52,771 nt of DNA. It comes from Dendronalium phyllosphericum CENA369 (GTDB taxonomy: Bacteria > Cyanobacteriota > Cyanobacteriia > Cyanobacteriales > Nostocaceae). The stretch spans positions 36,732 to 89,502 of the forward strand of contig NZ_JAECZA010000020.1 in the NCBI RefSeq assembly GCF_016056275.1, written 5' to 3'. Under the pieces are notes generated by a model. That model was not told where the DNA came from. It ran no database searches and worked only from the letters and a program-made list of their open reading frames with translations. The translations under genes and the position numbers were made by a program. Of the stretch, positions 27,332-35,616 are shown one piece after another. Numbering within the stretch: position 1 is the first letter of the stretch; the number at the start of each line of letters is the position of its first letter.

Positions 27332-27385
27332 ATGCCATTTTGGATTGTAAAAGAGTTACTTAATAAACTTTTGAAAGCATCCTAA
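27332..27385 (+). CDS. Possible 17-residue amphipathic peptide
   Basis: A tiny frame MPFWIVKELLNKLLKAS has TGGAGT eight bases before its ATG, a better ribosome site than many called genes here. The sequence is amphipathic, with hydrophobic and Lys positions spaced as in a helix. It sits between the PLP enzyme gene and the terminator at 27452, just before the secreted-peptide locus. It could be a signalling or membrane-active peptide, or chance. No homologue is known to me. Confidence 0.25.
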   Translation: MPFWIVKELLNKLLKAS

Positions 27386-27451
27386 AATAGGTTAAAAACT
27401 TGAAGTTTATATATGACAATTTTATTTAATTTTTATAATTACAAACCAGAG

Positions 27452-27485
27452 ATACCCGATTTTTTTGATAAATCGGGTATTTGAT
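27452..27485 (+). terminator. Rho-independent terminator before the peptide-export locus
   Basis: ATACCCGATTT (27452-27462) pairs exactly with AAATCGGGTAT (27470-27480) and is followed by TTGATTTTTAT. It would stop transcription from the PLP enzyme gene, insulating the peptide locus. Confidence 0.75.
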
Positions 27486-27682
27486 TTTTATCTGCGTATT
27501 TTTCAGAAATATTATTGGCTTAATTGTGCAACATGTTTTTCTAGATTGGGTAACTAAGTTTGCAGAAAATGAGAATGACTGAGCTATTAGCTACCGTTAT
27601 TGTATTAATTAAGCGAGGAGTGGAACACAAAAAAGAGGCAGACAACTCTCGAAGTTATCTAAAAACAAAGGAAACTACAATC

Positions 27683-27946
27683 ATGTTGCACGAACTATTT
27701 AGCAATTTGTCTTTTGAACAACAAGAAATTGTATCTGGTGGCACTTGGTCTTACACACCAGATAGGGATGATAATACTAAATTACAAGATGACATTAGTA
27801 CTAGTTACTTTGACGCAGATAACTATTTCGATCTCTATGCAGATGTGAAATCTAATGAGGACGGTGGTACAGTATATCAGAATATCCAAGCTGCAAAATA
27901 TCTCAATAAGTCTACAGCTAATAAATTTGTCAATTTGTATGTATAA
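27683..27946 (+). CDS. Double-glycine leader precursor peptide 1 (secreted microcin/bacteriocin-like)
   Basis: The 87-residue product starts with a 20-residue leader, MLHELFSNLSFEQQEIVSGG, with hydrophobic residues at the spacing typical of double-glycine leaders and a GG cleavage site at 19-20. The following 67-residue core is acidic (11 Asp/Glu against 6 Lys/Arg), has no cysteine and is rich in aromatic and Asp residues (YFDADNYFDLYADV). A C39-peptidase exporter lies 670 bases downstream, so cleavage after GG and export are expected. ATG 27683 has AAGGA about ten bases upstream and places the leader exactly at the N-terminus. The longer reading from 27560 is rejected. Activity (toxin, signal or adhesin) is unknown. 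Confidence 0.8.
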   Translation: MLHELFSNLSFEQQEIVSGGTWSYTPDRDDNTKLQDDISTSYFDADNYFDLYADVKSNEDGGTVYQNIQAAKYLNKSTANKFVNLYV

Positions 27947-27987
27947 CTAAATATCCCCTTTTGATTTGGGTAAACATTCAGATTTTT

Positions 27988-28025
27988 AGGCAATTAGTTG
28001 AAAATAATTAATTGCCTATTTTTCT
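27988..28025 (+). terminator. Terminator after precursor peptide 1
   Basis: AGGCAATTA (27988-27996) pairs with TAATTGCCT (28009-28017), followed by ATTTTTCT. It lies about 40 bases past the stop of precursor 1. It may let the peptide be made in excess over the exporter by partial termination, as in other bacteriocin operons. Confidence 0.7.
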
Positions 28026-28151
28026 AAAACTAAAAACGAATTTATTTTCAGTTAATTATTATCTGCAAATAAAACTAAGCATTAAACATAGTTATTTTGC
28101 AATACTGTTGTTTTGTTGTTAGCAAAATAATTATTTTGGCTAACAAGTTAG

Positions 28152-28502
28152 ATGTTTAACGTAAGAAATAACACCATGTTTAACCATAAAGAAGCTCAAA
28201 AATTGGAATTATTTACTATTCTATCAGAGAACTTTCAAGAAACAATAATTGGTGGCAGTTCTTCTTTTAACAATATATATGATATATATTTTCAATTTAA
28301 GAATGTAAAATCATTTGCTAATAATGAAAATAATTTTAATAACGGTATAAACAAACTTTACAACGCGCAAAATACTGGTTATGAGCTTTCAGAATTTAAT
28401 ATTGGTTTCAATAGAAATGACAGAAAAAGCAGAGGTGATTCAAGTTCGAGCAACTTAGGATTATTAAATATATTATTGGACGTAATGTCAATTTTTAGTT
28501 AA
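28152..28502 (+). CDS. Double-glycine leader precursor peptide 2
   Basis: The product has a leader ending LELFTILSENFQETIIGG, similar in spacing to precursor 1 (hydrophobic-FxxLS-Q/E-E-xxI-GG). An 81-residue core follows that has no cysteine and is unusually rich in Asn (17 of 81) and Ser, ending in a hydrophobic LGLLNILLDVMSIFS. Start choice is open: ATG 28152 gives a 35-residue leader, ATG 28176 a 27-residue one. Neither has a strong ribosome site. It lies between precursor 1 and the C39 exporter, so the exporter is expected to cut after GG and secrete the core. No modification enzyme is nearby, so an unmodified peptide is likely. Confidence 0.72.
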   Translation: MFNVRNNTMFNHKEAQKLELFTILSENFQETIIGGSSSFNNIYDIYFQFKNVKSFANNENNFNNGINKLYNAQNTGYELSEFNIGFNRNDRKSRGDSSSSNLGLLNILLDVMSIFS

Positions 28503-28611
28503 AGTTAAATCCTTAACTTTATCAAAGTAGTAATAATTTATTGAGGATTTAAAAAATAGACATTTGACAACTTTTGAGGCGCTGAGTCGTCACAATATAT
28601 GGTAATTTTTT

Positions 28612-30762
28612 ATGAAATATCAATTTGTTAAACAGCACAGTGAAGAAGACTGCGGTGCGGCTTGTCTTGCTGCGATCGCCAAATATTATGGACGTAATTT
28701 TACTCTAAATCGCATCCGGGAAGCTGTTGGAACTGGACAATTTGGCACAACTTTGTTGGGGCTTCAGCGAGGAGCAAAAACACTTGGTTTTAATGCTCGC
28801 TCGGTCAAAACTTCACCAGAACTTTTAAATAGAATGCATGAAGCACCCCTACCAGCAATTATTCATTGGAAAGGGAATCACTGGGTTGTTTTATATGGTA
28901 AGAAAGGCAAAGAATGTATAATTGCCGATCCAGCAGTAGGCGTGCGTTATCTTTCTCAAAAAGATTTAGTCGAGGGTTGGACAGATTGGTTAATGCTTTT
29001 AATAGAGCCAAATCCAGAACTATTTTTGAACACAGAAGATGATGAAGTTACTGGATTTTGGCGTTTCTTCAAGCGCGTCTGGATTTTTCGCTCGATTTTA
29101 GCGCAAGCTTTACCTCTCAATTTACTTTTAGGAGTCTTATCTTTAGCATCTCCTTTTTTGTTGCAAATTCTCACTGATGATGTTTTAGTCCGAGGCGATA
29201 CCAAGCTACTTACTACTATGGCGATCGCTGTAGTAATTATGAATTTGATTCTCAGCAGTCTTTCTTGGGTACAATCTAATTTAATCGCCCACTTTGCTCA
29301 ACGCCTCCAATTAGGACTTGTCATGGAATTTGGCAAGCAAATTTTGCGATTACCTCTAGCTTATTACGAATCGCGTCGGAGTGGCGAAATTGTTAGCCGC
29401 TTGCAAGATATTAGCCAGATTAATCAGTTAGTTGCTCAAGTTGTTATCAGTCTCCCTAGTAAATTTTTTATTGCCGTAATTTCTTATAGTTTCATGGTTT
29501 TTTATAGTTGGAAACTAACTCTAGTAGCTACATTAGTTTCTTTATTAATGACTATATCTACAATTATATTTTTACCAACTTTACGACAAAAAACCCGCGA
29601 GCTTTTAGTTCAAGAGGCTGAAGCTCAAGGAGTTTTAGTAGAAACCTTTAAAGGTGCACTTACTCTCAAAACTACTACATCAGGTACACAATTTTTAGAT
29701 GAATTTCAAAGCCGATTTGGTAATCTTGCCAATCTAGCATTTCGGACAATTAATATTGGAATTATTAATAATACTTTTTCTGGTTTAGTGGCTGCAATTG
29801 GTGGTATTGTCTTGCTCTGGTTTGGCGGAAACTTAGTAATAAATCCTCACGAACACATGAGTATCGGGCAACTATTTGCTTTTAACTCTATGAATGGGAA
29901 TTTTTTAAGCTTAATTGGTACTGTAATCAGTTTTGTTGAGGAATTTACTCGTGCCAAAACTGCCATTCAACGTTTGGCAGAAGTTATAGATACCACACCA
30001 GAGAATGCAGATGATGGTAAAAAACCTTTTGCGAAGATTCCCGGTAATGCTGATATTATTTGTGCCCATATTAACTTTCATTATGCTGGGCGAATTGACC
30101 TCCTAGAAGACTTTAGCATAACAATTCCTGGTGGTGAAGTTATAGCAGTAATTGGTAAATCTGGATGCGGTAAAAGTACTTTAGCTAAACTAATTGCTGG
30201 CTTATATTCTCTACAATCTGGCAATATTCGGATTGGATTGTATAATTTGCAAGACCTTGCGCTTGATTGTTTGCGACAACAAGTGGTGCTTGTTCCTCAA
30301 GATGCTCATTTTTGGAGTCGTTCTATTGTAGAAAATTTCCGTTTAGGAGCGCCCTATGCTACTTTTGAGCAAATTGTCAGAGTTTGTGAAATTACTGGTG
30401 CTGATGAATTTATTAGTAAACTTCCGGAAAAATATCAAACTGTTTTAGGTGAATTTGGCGTAAATATTTCTGGCGGTCAACGTCAACGTCTAGCAATAGC
30501 AAGAGCGATAATTGCAGATCCATCAATTATCATTTTAGATGAGTCTACTAGCGGTCTCGATCCTGTGAGTGAAGCGCAAGTTTTGGAGCGATTACTAAAG
30601 CATCGTCAAGGGAAAACCACAATTTTAATTAGTCATCGCCCCCAAGTAATTAATCGGGCTGATTGGATTGTTTTGCTAGAGGAAGGTAGATTAAAAATTC
30701 AAGGTTCGCTGGATGAATTGCGAACACAATCAAGAGAATATCTAGATTTTGTCAATCCTTAA
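28612..30762 (+). CDS. Peptidase-containing ABC transporter (PCAT, C39 family)
   Basis: This inner-membrane exporter cuts double-glycine leaders and secretes the peptide. The 716-residue chain has an N-terminal C39 domain with catalytic Cys14 in EEDCGAACL, His90 in GNHWVV and Asp106 in ADPAVG. A six-helix membrane domain follows (about 150-430), then an ABC ATPase with Walker A GKSGCGKST, signature ISGGQRQRLAIARA, Walker B SIIILDEST and the switch His in LISHRPQ. All catalytic residues are present, so it should be both protease and transporter. It follows the two GG-leader peptides and precedes an HlyD adaptor by 24 bases. An outer-membrane TolC-type channel is not in the window. It might be HgdD-like and encoded elsewhere. 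Confidence 0.95.
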   Translation: MKYQFVKQHSEEDCGAACLAAIAKYYGRNFTLNRIREAVGTGQFGTTLLGLQRGAKTLGFNARSVKTSPELLNRMHEAPLPAIIHWKGNHWVVLYGKKGKECIIADPAVGVRYLSQKDLVEGWTDWLMLLIEPNPELFLNTEDDEVTGFWRFFKRVWIFRSILAQALPLNLLLGVLSLASPFLLQILTDDVLVRGDTKLLTTMAIAVVIMNLILSSLSWVQSNLIAHFAQRLQLGLVMEFGKQILRLPLAYYESRRSGEIVSRLQDISQINQLVAQVVISLPSKFFIAVISYSFMVFYSWKLTLVATLVSLLMTISTIIFLPTLRQKTRELLVQEAEAQGVLVETFKGALTLKTTTSGTQFLDEFQSRFGNLANLAFRTINIGIINNTFSGLVAAIGGIVLLWFGGNLVINPHEHMSIGQLFAFNSMNGNFLSLIGTVISFVEEFTRAKTAIQRLAEVIDTTPENADDGKKPFAKIPGNADIICAHINFHYAGRIDLLEDFSITIPGGEVIAVIGKSGCGKSTLAKLIAGLYSLQSGNIRIGLYNLQDLALDCLRQQVVLVPQDAHFWSRSIVENFRLGAPYATFEQIVRVCEITGADEFISKLPEKYQTVLGEFGVNISGGQRQRLAIARAIIADPSIIILDESTSGLDPVSEAQVLERLLKHRQGKTTILISHRPQVINRADWIVLLEEGRLKIQGSLDELRTQSREYLDFVNP

Positions 30763-30786
30763 ATATTAGCAATTATTCGGAAAAAT

Positions 30787-32199
30787 ATGCTTTACACACA
30801 TAATAAGAAAATTCTCCCATTAGTTCGAGATGAGGAGTTTCTTCCTCCTATTAGTACTTGGACATCTTTATTAGGAGTATTCCTTGTCGGGACTGTTGGT
30901 TCTGCGATCGCTCTCTCTTCATGGATTAAATATAATGTGATGGTGAATGCCCCTGCTGTTGTCCGTCCTACGGGTAACATTCGGCTAGTACAACCAGAAA
31001 TAGAGGGAATTGTTCGAGATATCTTCGTACGCGAAAATCAGGTTGTCAAACAGGGTGATGCGATTGCTCGATTAGATACCGAGCAATTACAAATTAAAAA
31101 AAGCCAACTACAAGTTAATATCCAACAAGGGAGATTGCAACTAATTCAAATTGATGCTCAAATTAGCAATTTAAATACTCAGATATTAGCTGAAACCAAA
31201 GTTATAGAACGAACGGTTGCTTCTGCAAAAGTAGATTTAATCCGCAACCAAAGAGATTACCAAGAACAGCAAGTAACTACTGAAAATGAATACATCGCTG
31301 CACAAGCTAGCTGGCAAAAATCACAGGCAGATTTGCAAAAAGCCCAAGCCGATTTAGATTTTGCCAAGATGGATCGCGATCGCTATCAGCAGCTGACCAA
31401 AATAGGAGCAATTGGTCGGCGTGAATTCGAGCAAAAAAAATTAGTGGTTGAGCAAACTAAATCTACACTTGCAGCTGCTAAAAAAACTGTAGAAATTGCT
31501 CAAGCCAAAATGCAATCGGCTAGAGTTGCTACCAATCCTAGTATAGCGATAGTGGCGATCGCCCAAGAACGCATTGCCCAAGAAGTTGCTAAAGGTCAAG
31601 CAACCATCGCTAACTTGCAAAAAGAAAAACAAGCTTTAATCCAGCAGGGAGTTGAAATGCAAACTCAATTCAAGCAGTCTCAAAAAGACCTGCAACAGGT
31701 AGAAACTCAACTGCAAAGTAGCATTATTCGTGCCACTAGTGACGGTATCATTCTGAAACTCAATTTGCGTAACCCCGGTCAAGTGGTAAGTACTAGCGAA
31801 GCTATTGCTGAGATTGTGCCGCAAAATGCTCCTTTGGTGATCAAAGCGATGATTCCGACTGCGGAGATTAACAAAATTGCCATCGGTCAAAAAGTACAAT
31901 TACGAGTTGATGCTTGTCCGTATCCCGATTATGGCACTCTTTCAGCTGTTCTCAGTGCTATTTCTCCAGATGTAATTACACCCGAAGGTAAAAATTTTGC
32001 TACAGAAACTTCAAGTACTGTAAATTCTCTTACTAGTTATTTTGAAGCAACTATTCAACCTGAAAATGTTGAATTTGGAAATCGCGATCGCCAGTGTCAT
32101 ATCCAACCAGGGATGGAGGTGAAAGCTAACATTATTTCTCAACAAGAAACAGCTATGCAATTTATGCTCCGAAAAGCCAGATTAATCGCTGATTTATGA
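30787..32199 (+). CDS. HlyD-family membrane fusion protein
   Basis: The 470-residue adaptor has a short cytoplasmic N-terminus, one membrane helix (LLGVFLVGTVGSAIALSSWI, about 28-47), a split lipoyl-like domain (IVRDIFVRENQVVKQGDAIARLD; later IRATSDGIILKLNLRNPGQVV), and a long coiled coil rich in Gln, Ala and Lys (about 105-315). A beta-barrel region (IKAMIPTAEINKIAIGQKVQLRV) completes the family layout. It links the PCAT exporter to an outer-membrane channel across the periplasm. It starts 24 bases after the exporter stop, so the two are surely one operon. Confidence 0.93.
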   Translation: MLYTHNKKILPLVRDEEFLPPISTWTSLLGVFLVGTVGSAIALSSWIKYNVMVNAPAVVRPTGNIRLVQPEIEGIVRDIFVRENQVVKQGDAIARLDTEQLQIKKSQLQVNIQQGRLQLIQIDAQISNLNTQILAETKVIERTVASAKVDLIRNQRDYQEQQVTTENEYIAAQASWQKSQADLQKAQADLDFAKMDRDRYQQLTKIGAIGRREFEQKKLVVEQTKSTLAAAKKTVEIAQAKMQSARVATNPSIAIVAIAQERIAQEVAKGQATIANLQKEKQALIQQGVEMQTQFKQSQKDLQQVETQLQSSIIRATSDGIILKLNLRNPGQVVSTSEAIAEIVPQNAPLVIKAMIPTAEINKIAIGQKVQLRVDACPYPDYGTLSAVLSAISPDVITPEGKNFATETSSTVNSLTSYFEATIQPENVEFGNRDRQCHIQPGMEVKANIISQQETAMQFMLRKARLIADL

Positions 32200-32656
32200 T
32201 TTCTTGCTGGAATTTTCAACTGTTATATCTAGGAAATTGGATGTTTAATTCATTCCCGCCCGCACCAGACGGGCTGCAAACTTATCCCACAAGAATTTGT
32301 TAATACACAAAATACCCAGTTACGCCACTATCACTTCAAGTTAGTTTGCAGCAGTTTTTTCGACTTGCGATCCGCCGTAACCTGAATATGTATGGAAGAG
32401 AATATTGTCTTTATAAATTATGCAACAAAGCTTAGTTTCAGATTAAATTAGTTAATAAGATACTGTGTAGTTTTGGGAAGCATCATAGTATCTTTTGGTA
32501 ATTGTTGAATACCATTCAGACACTCTAGTTCGCAGAAAAATAACATAATTTACTATAAATGTTATTTGATGATAGTAAAATAACTCACACCACAATATTT
32601 TAGTTTTCTTACTCTAAAACTATCCAAAGTAGGTTCTACTTTTCATTGTCGAAGTT
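32200..32656. other. Intergenic region between the export operon and the signalling trio
   Basis: No accepted gene. A frame with a single internal TAA covers about 32238-32430 (readable as FNSFPPAPDGLQTYPTRIC, then after the stop YTKYPVTPLSLQVSLQQF and on). This might be a decayed short gene, but I cannot name it. The final 200 bases are A/T-rich and probably hold the promoter of the trio. Confidence 0.35.
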
Positions 32657-33316
32657 ATGACCAATGTTCAAGTTCTGATATTTTATTATAGAATTCAACA
32701 AGCATTGCAATGGTGGCATTATAGACAGTCAATCAAGCTTTTCCTAGAAGCTGAGAAAATTCGAGATGAATTATTGCAGGAAATTTTCACAATTCGTTGC
32801 AATTTATATTTATTGAAACTAGAGAATATGAGTATATCAAGTGATAAAACTCAAAAGTATCTAGACAAAATAGACAATTTACATCATTCTTTAGTGCAAT
32901 TGAGCGATCGCTTGTTTCCACCATTCCTGCAAGATAGCCTTCCTTTAGCTATTCAGTGCTTATTGGAACGTTGGCTAGTATCCAATCCTCATATACATTT
33001 TCAGAGCGATATGCCGCTTGATTGGCGATATGAGCCACTAGAACGCGGTCTGATTGTTTTAATGTCTTTAGAAGAATTACTAACAATAATTTTGTCAGAA
33101 ATATTAGCTTCCGTTTCAATTTATTTTAGTTTAAAACAAAAGGAAAATGTCGGAGAGTTAAAAGTACAAATTAATTATCCTGATGTATCTACATTTGTCT
33201 TTAATTCTCATATACCAGAATTTAAGCATCTTTGCGAAACATTTAGATTTTTAACATCAGGCAAATGCTTATATCGTACTCAAGAACTCAGAGTTACTTG
33301 GTATTTTATTTGGTAA
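32657..33316 (+). CDS. Histidine-kinase-like protein without a visible ATPase domain
   Basis: The 219-residue protein has an N-terminal helical segment EAEKIRDELLQEIFTIRCNL (about 32-51) that resembles the dimerisation helix of NarL-partner kinases, but no phosphorylatable His stands at the usual place. A region follows with LSDRLFPPFLQDSLPLAIQCLLE and a helix-strand part lacking the N, G1 and G2 boxes. The C-terminal LTSGKCLYRTQELRVTWYF ends the chain. I recall similar proteins beside LuxR regulators and CHASE2 kinases in other Nostocales. It may act as a scaffold or inhibitor for the kinase downstream. It is co-oriented with the regulator and kinase and about 150 bases upstream of the regulator. 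Confidence 0.65.
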   Translation: MTNVQVLIFYYRIQQALQWWHYRQSIKLFLEAEKIRDELLQEIFTIRCNLYLLKLENMSISSDKTQKYLDKIDNLHHSLVQLSDRLFPPFLQDSLPLAIQCLLERWLVSNPHIHFQSDMPLDWRYEPLERGLIVLMSLEELLTIILSEILASVSIYFSLKQKENVGELKVQINYPDVSTFVFNSHIPEFKHLCETFRFLTSGKCLYRTQELRVTWYFIW

Positions 33317-33463
33317 GTGTTCTTGCTGAATCATCTATTGGTACTGAAAAAAATCCCTCTAGGGAAGCATTATATAACTGAGAAAATTTAATATAAAACA
33401 AGAATTATTGTAGATAACACAATAAATATTATGCCGAGATTGTGACTCAATATAGTATTATTT

Positions 33464-34141
33464 ATGAAACAGGATTTGTCTGAAAAAATATTGTTAAATA
33501 TTTTAGTAATTGACGATCATGAATCTGTTTTGAATGGAACAGTAGAAGTACTGCGACAACATTATCCTCATGCCAAATTTAGCACTGCTACAAACGCTAA
33601 TAATGCTCTCGAACAAGTCAATATCATACAGCCAGATATCGTAGTTATGGATCTTTCTATTCCAGAAAATTCTGGAGTTAAGGCCAGACCGGAGATAGGC
33701 GTGCAACTTCTCAGAACTCTGATGAAAAATTATCCCAACTTTAATTTTGTTATTCAAAGTGCCCATGTGAGAACTCTGGTCAGAATTAGACCAGATATTG
33801 ATAGTCATAAAGGAGGTTTTACAGTCGCCGATAAAAGTCTTGCTACGCCAGAAATGTTGACTAGAGTTGATTGGGCATTACAGGGATTAACACATACAAA
33901 AGATATTAAAGGCATTCATACAGGATTAGAAGTAAAACCAGAATGGCTGAAAGTTTTGATTTTGGCATTTGAGGAAGGATTGCAAGATAAAATTATTGCT
34001 GAAAGAATGTGTATATCCGAACGAATGGTACGTCATTACTGGAGTAAGTTACAAGACGCTTTAAATATTTATCCTCTTGAGGGTAAAAATATTCGGATTC
34101 AAACTGAAATGCGAGCCAGAGAAGAAGGTTTGATTGATTAG
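33464..34141 (+). CDS. NarL/LuxR-type response regulator
   Basis: The 225-residue protein has a receiver domain with DDHE near residue 18 and acceptor Asp in DIVVMDLSIPENSG near 65. A family insertion (KARPEIGVQ) follows the acceptor site. The C-terminal helix-turn-helix is of LuxR type (EEGLQDKIIAERMCISERMVRHYWSKLQDAL). It is a DNA-binding regulator. The position between a kinase-like protein and a membrane kinase, and next to the peptide exporter, makes control of the secreted-peptide genes a reasonable inference, but no operator was identified. Confidence 0.88.
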   Translation: MKQDLSEKILLNILVIDDHESVLNGTVEVLRQHYPHAKFSTATNANNALEQVNIIQPDIVVMDLSIPENSGVKARPEIGVQLLRTLMKNYPNFNFVIQSAHVRTLVRIRPDIDSHKGGFTVADKSLATPEMLTRVDWALQGLTHTKDIKGIHTGLEVKPEWLKVLILAFEEGLQDKIIAERMCISERMVRHYWSKLQDALNIYPLEGKNIRIQTEMRAREEGLID

Positions 34142-34210
34142 AGAATAATCAATCTTTTAGGAAGGTTATTACTTAGAGTTATTAATATAATTTTCATTAC
34201 TATTGAATAC

Positions 34211-34312
34211 GCGATCGCCTTGCAATTATTGGCATAATCGATCCCAGCCGTCAGACTTCATAAATACTTCTGCAATTACATCTATAAACCTGCAACAGAG
34301 GGAGTTTACGAA
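34211..34312 (+). pseudogene. Decayed end of a CHASE2 sensor domain
   Basis: Just upstream of the kinase start, one frame reads AIIGIIDPSRQTS and then stops. The kinase frame itself can be read upstream as KYFCNYIYKPATEGVYEV before joining IPAYAVSQIISAVLDARPLL. In intact CHASE2 kinases a VLIGxxAPSxxDxF segment is followed by GVxxHAxxVSQILSAVLDxRPL. The two pieces therefore look like the broken last part of a CHASE2 domain, with a frame change between them. Support is pattern-based only. Confidence 0.45.
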
Positions 34313-35296
34313 GTGAAAATCCCAGCATATGCTGTTAGCCAAATTATCAGTGCAGTACTTGATGCTAGACCGCTCTTAAATACTTGGGACAATGCATGGG
34401 AATATACGTGGATTTTTGCCTGGGGTTTTTTAGGAATTGCTATTGCTCGAATAACTAAATCTTTTTTAACAAATTTAGTAGTTATTGGTGTTGTTAGTTC
34501 TAGCTTAGTCCTGATTTGTTATCTACTTTTAACCTGGGGTTGGTGGGTTCCAATAGTACCAGCAGTTTTAGTTTTGGTAATAAATGGTATGGAATTGACT
34601 GCTTTATATCAATATGACAAAGCTTTGCGCTCAAGAATTCAAGCTCGTCAAGCTATTATTGAGCGTACATTTGAAACCATTCATAACGGCCCCCTACAAA
34701 GTCTAGCTAAAGTTTTGAAGCTGGTTCGATACCAAGATTTACCAATGCAAGAACTATTGCCAGAACTAGAAAAAGAACTAGAAAAATTAGATCGCGAACT
34801 GCGGGGAATTTATGATTTTTTGCAACGCGAACCTCCAACTGAAGATAGTAGCCTTTACTTAGGAAATCATCTAGTACTAAACTTGCAAGATCCTCTTCAT
34901 GAAATTCTCTATCAAGTTTACACCCATACTTTAGAGCGAGACTTTCCTTGTTTTAGAACTATCAAGCTTAAAATTCGCACCTTTGAACCTTTAGATGAGC
35001 AATGCATGAATACCGAACACAAGCGAGGACTGTGCCGATTTCTGGAAGAAGCTTTATGCAATGTCGGCAAACATGCTACAGGAGTTACTTGTCTTGAAGT
35101 CAGCTGCACTGCATCTCAAGGCTGGTACACTCTGAGTATTATTGATGACGGCTTGGGAATTAATTCCTTTAGAGAAGGTCGCGGTACACAACAGTTTATC
35201 AATTTAGCTCAACAACTCAAAGGGAAATTTCTGCGATCGCCCCTTTCTCCCAAAGGAACTATTTGTGAGTTATCTTGGCCTGTAACAAAATTTTAG
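34313..35296 (+). CDS. Membrane sensor histidine kinase (N-terminally truncated CHASE2 type)
   Basis: The 327-residue protein begins with VSQIISAVLDARPLL, normally the last helix of a CHASE2 extracytoplasmic sensor. Membrane helices follow (about 30-47, 54-74 and 76-93), then the HPK7-type phospho-acceptor His in ETIHNGPLQSLA near 125, and a HATPase with EEALCNVGKHA, IIDDGLGI and GRGTQQFINL. The kinase core is intact, but the roughly 300-residue sensor expected before it is missing and only traces remain upstream. The start is a GTG with GAGGGAG about ten bases before it, so a shortened protein can probably still be made. It would phosphorylate the LuxR regulator encoded 171 bases upstream. 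Confidence 0.82.
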   Translation: MKIPAYAVSQIISAVLDARPLLNTWDNAWEYTWIFAWGFLGIAIARITKSFLTNLVVIGVVSSSLVLICYLLLTWGWWVPIVPAVLVLVINGMELTALYQYDKALRSRIQARQAIIERTFETIHNGPLQSLAKVLKLVRYQDLPMQELLPELEKELEKLDRELRGIYDFLQREPPTEDSSLYLGNHLVLNLQDPLHEILYQVYTHTLERDFPCFRTIKLKIRTFEPLDEQCMNTEHKRGLCRFLEEALCNVGKHATGVTCLEVSCTASQGWYTLSIIDDGLGINSFREGRGTQQFINLAQQLKGKFLRSPLSPKGTICELSWPVTKF

Positions 35297-35616
35297 TTGC
35301 AGTATGGTAGCCTAACTAGCGGCGCTGCCATCGCTTTATATCTCTTCTGTGACAATAAAGCATATTTACCGACAATTGAGAACCGTTCAAAAGAATTTTG
35401 CTCAATAACCATGCCACTATAGAAAAAAGAGCGCGAACAGAAGGGTAAAGCATGAAGTATGAAGGATGAAGTTTACTTCAAGGATAAATCCTGGAGTTTA
35501 AGAAATGAATTCAGGCTTCTCTGAACTAAAAATAAAAAATAAAATTTTCATCCATCATTCTTCATCCTTTAACCTTTCTTCATTCCAATTGAGCAAGAGG
35601 AAGGCTAAAGAACGCT
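35297..35616. other. Intergenic region with inverted GAAGGATGAAG repeats
   Basis: No gene. The segment ATGAAGTATGAAGGATGAAG (35451-35470) has a rough inverted counterpart CATTCTTCATCCTTTAACC (35556-35574). Together they could fold into a long imperfect hairpin ahead of the RNase Z gene. Confidence 0.5.

Noticed and set aside
27560-27682. Longer N-terminus for precursor peptide 1
   Set aside because: It would put 41 unrelated residues in front of a textbook double-glycine leader. The ATG at 27683 has its own ribosome site.
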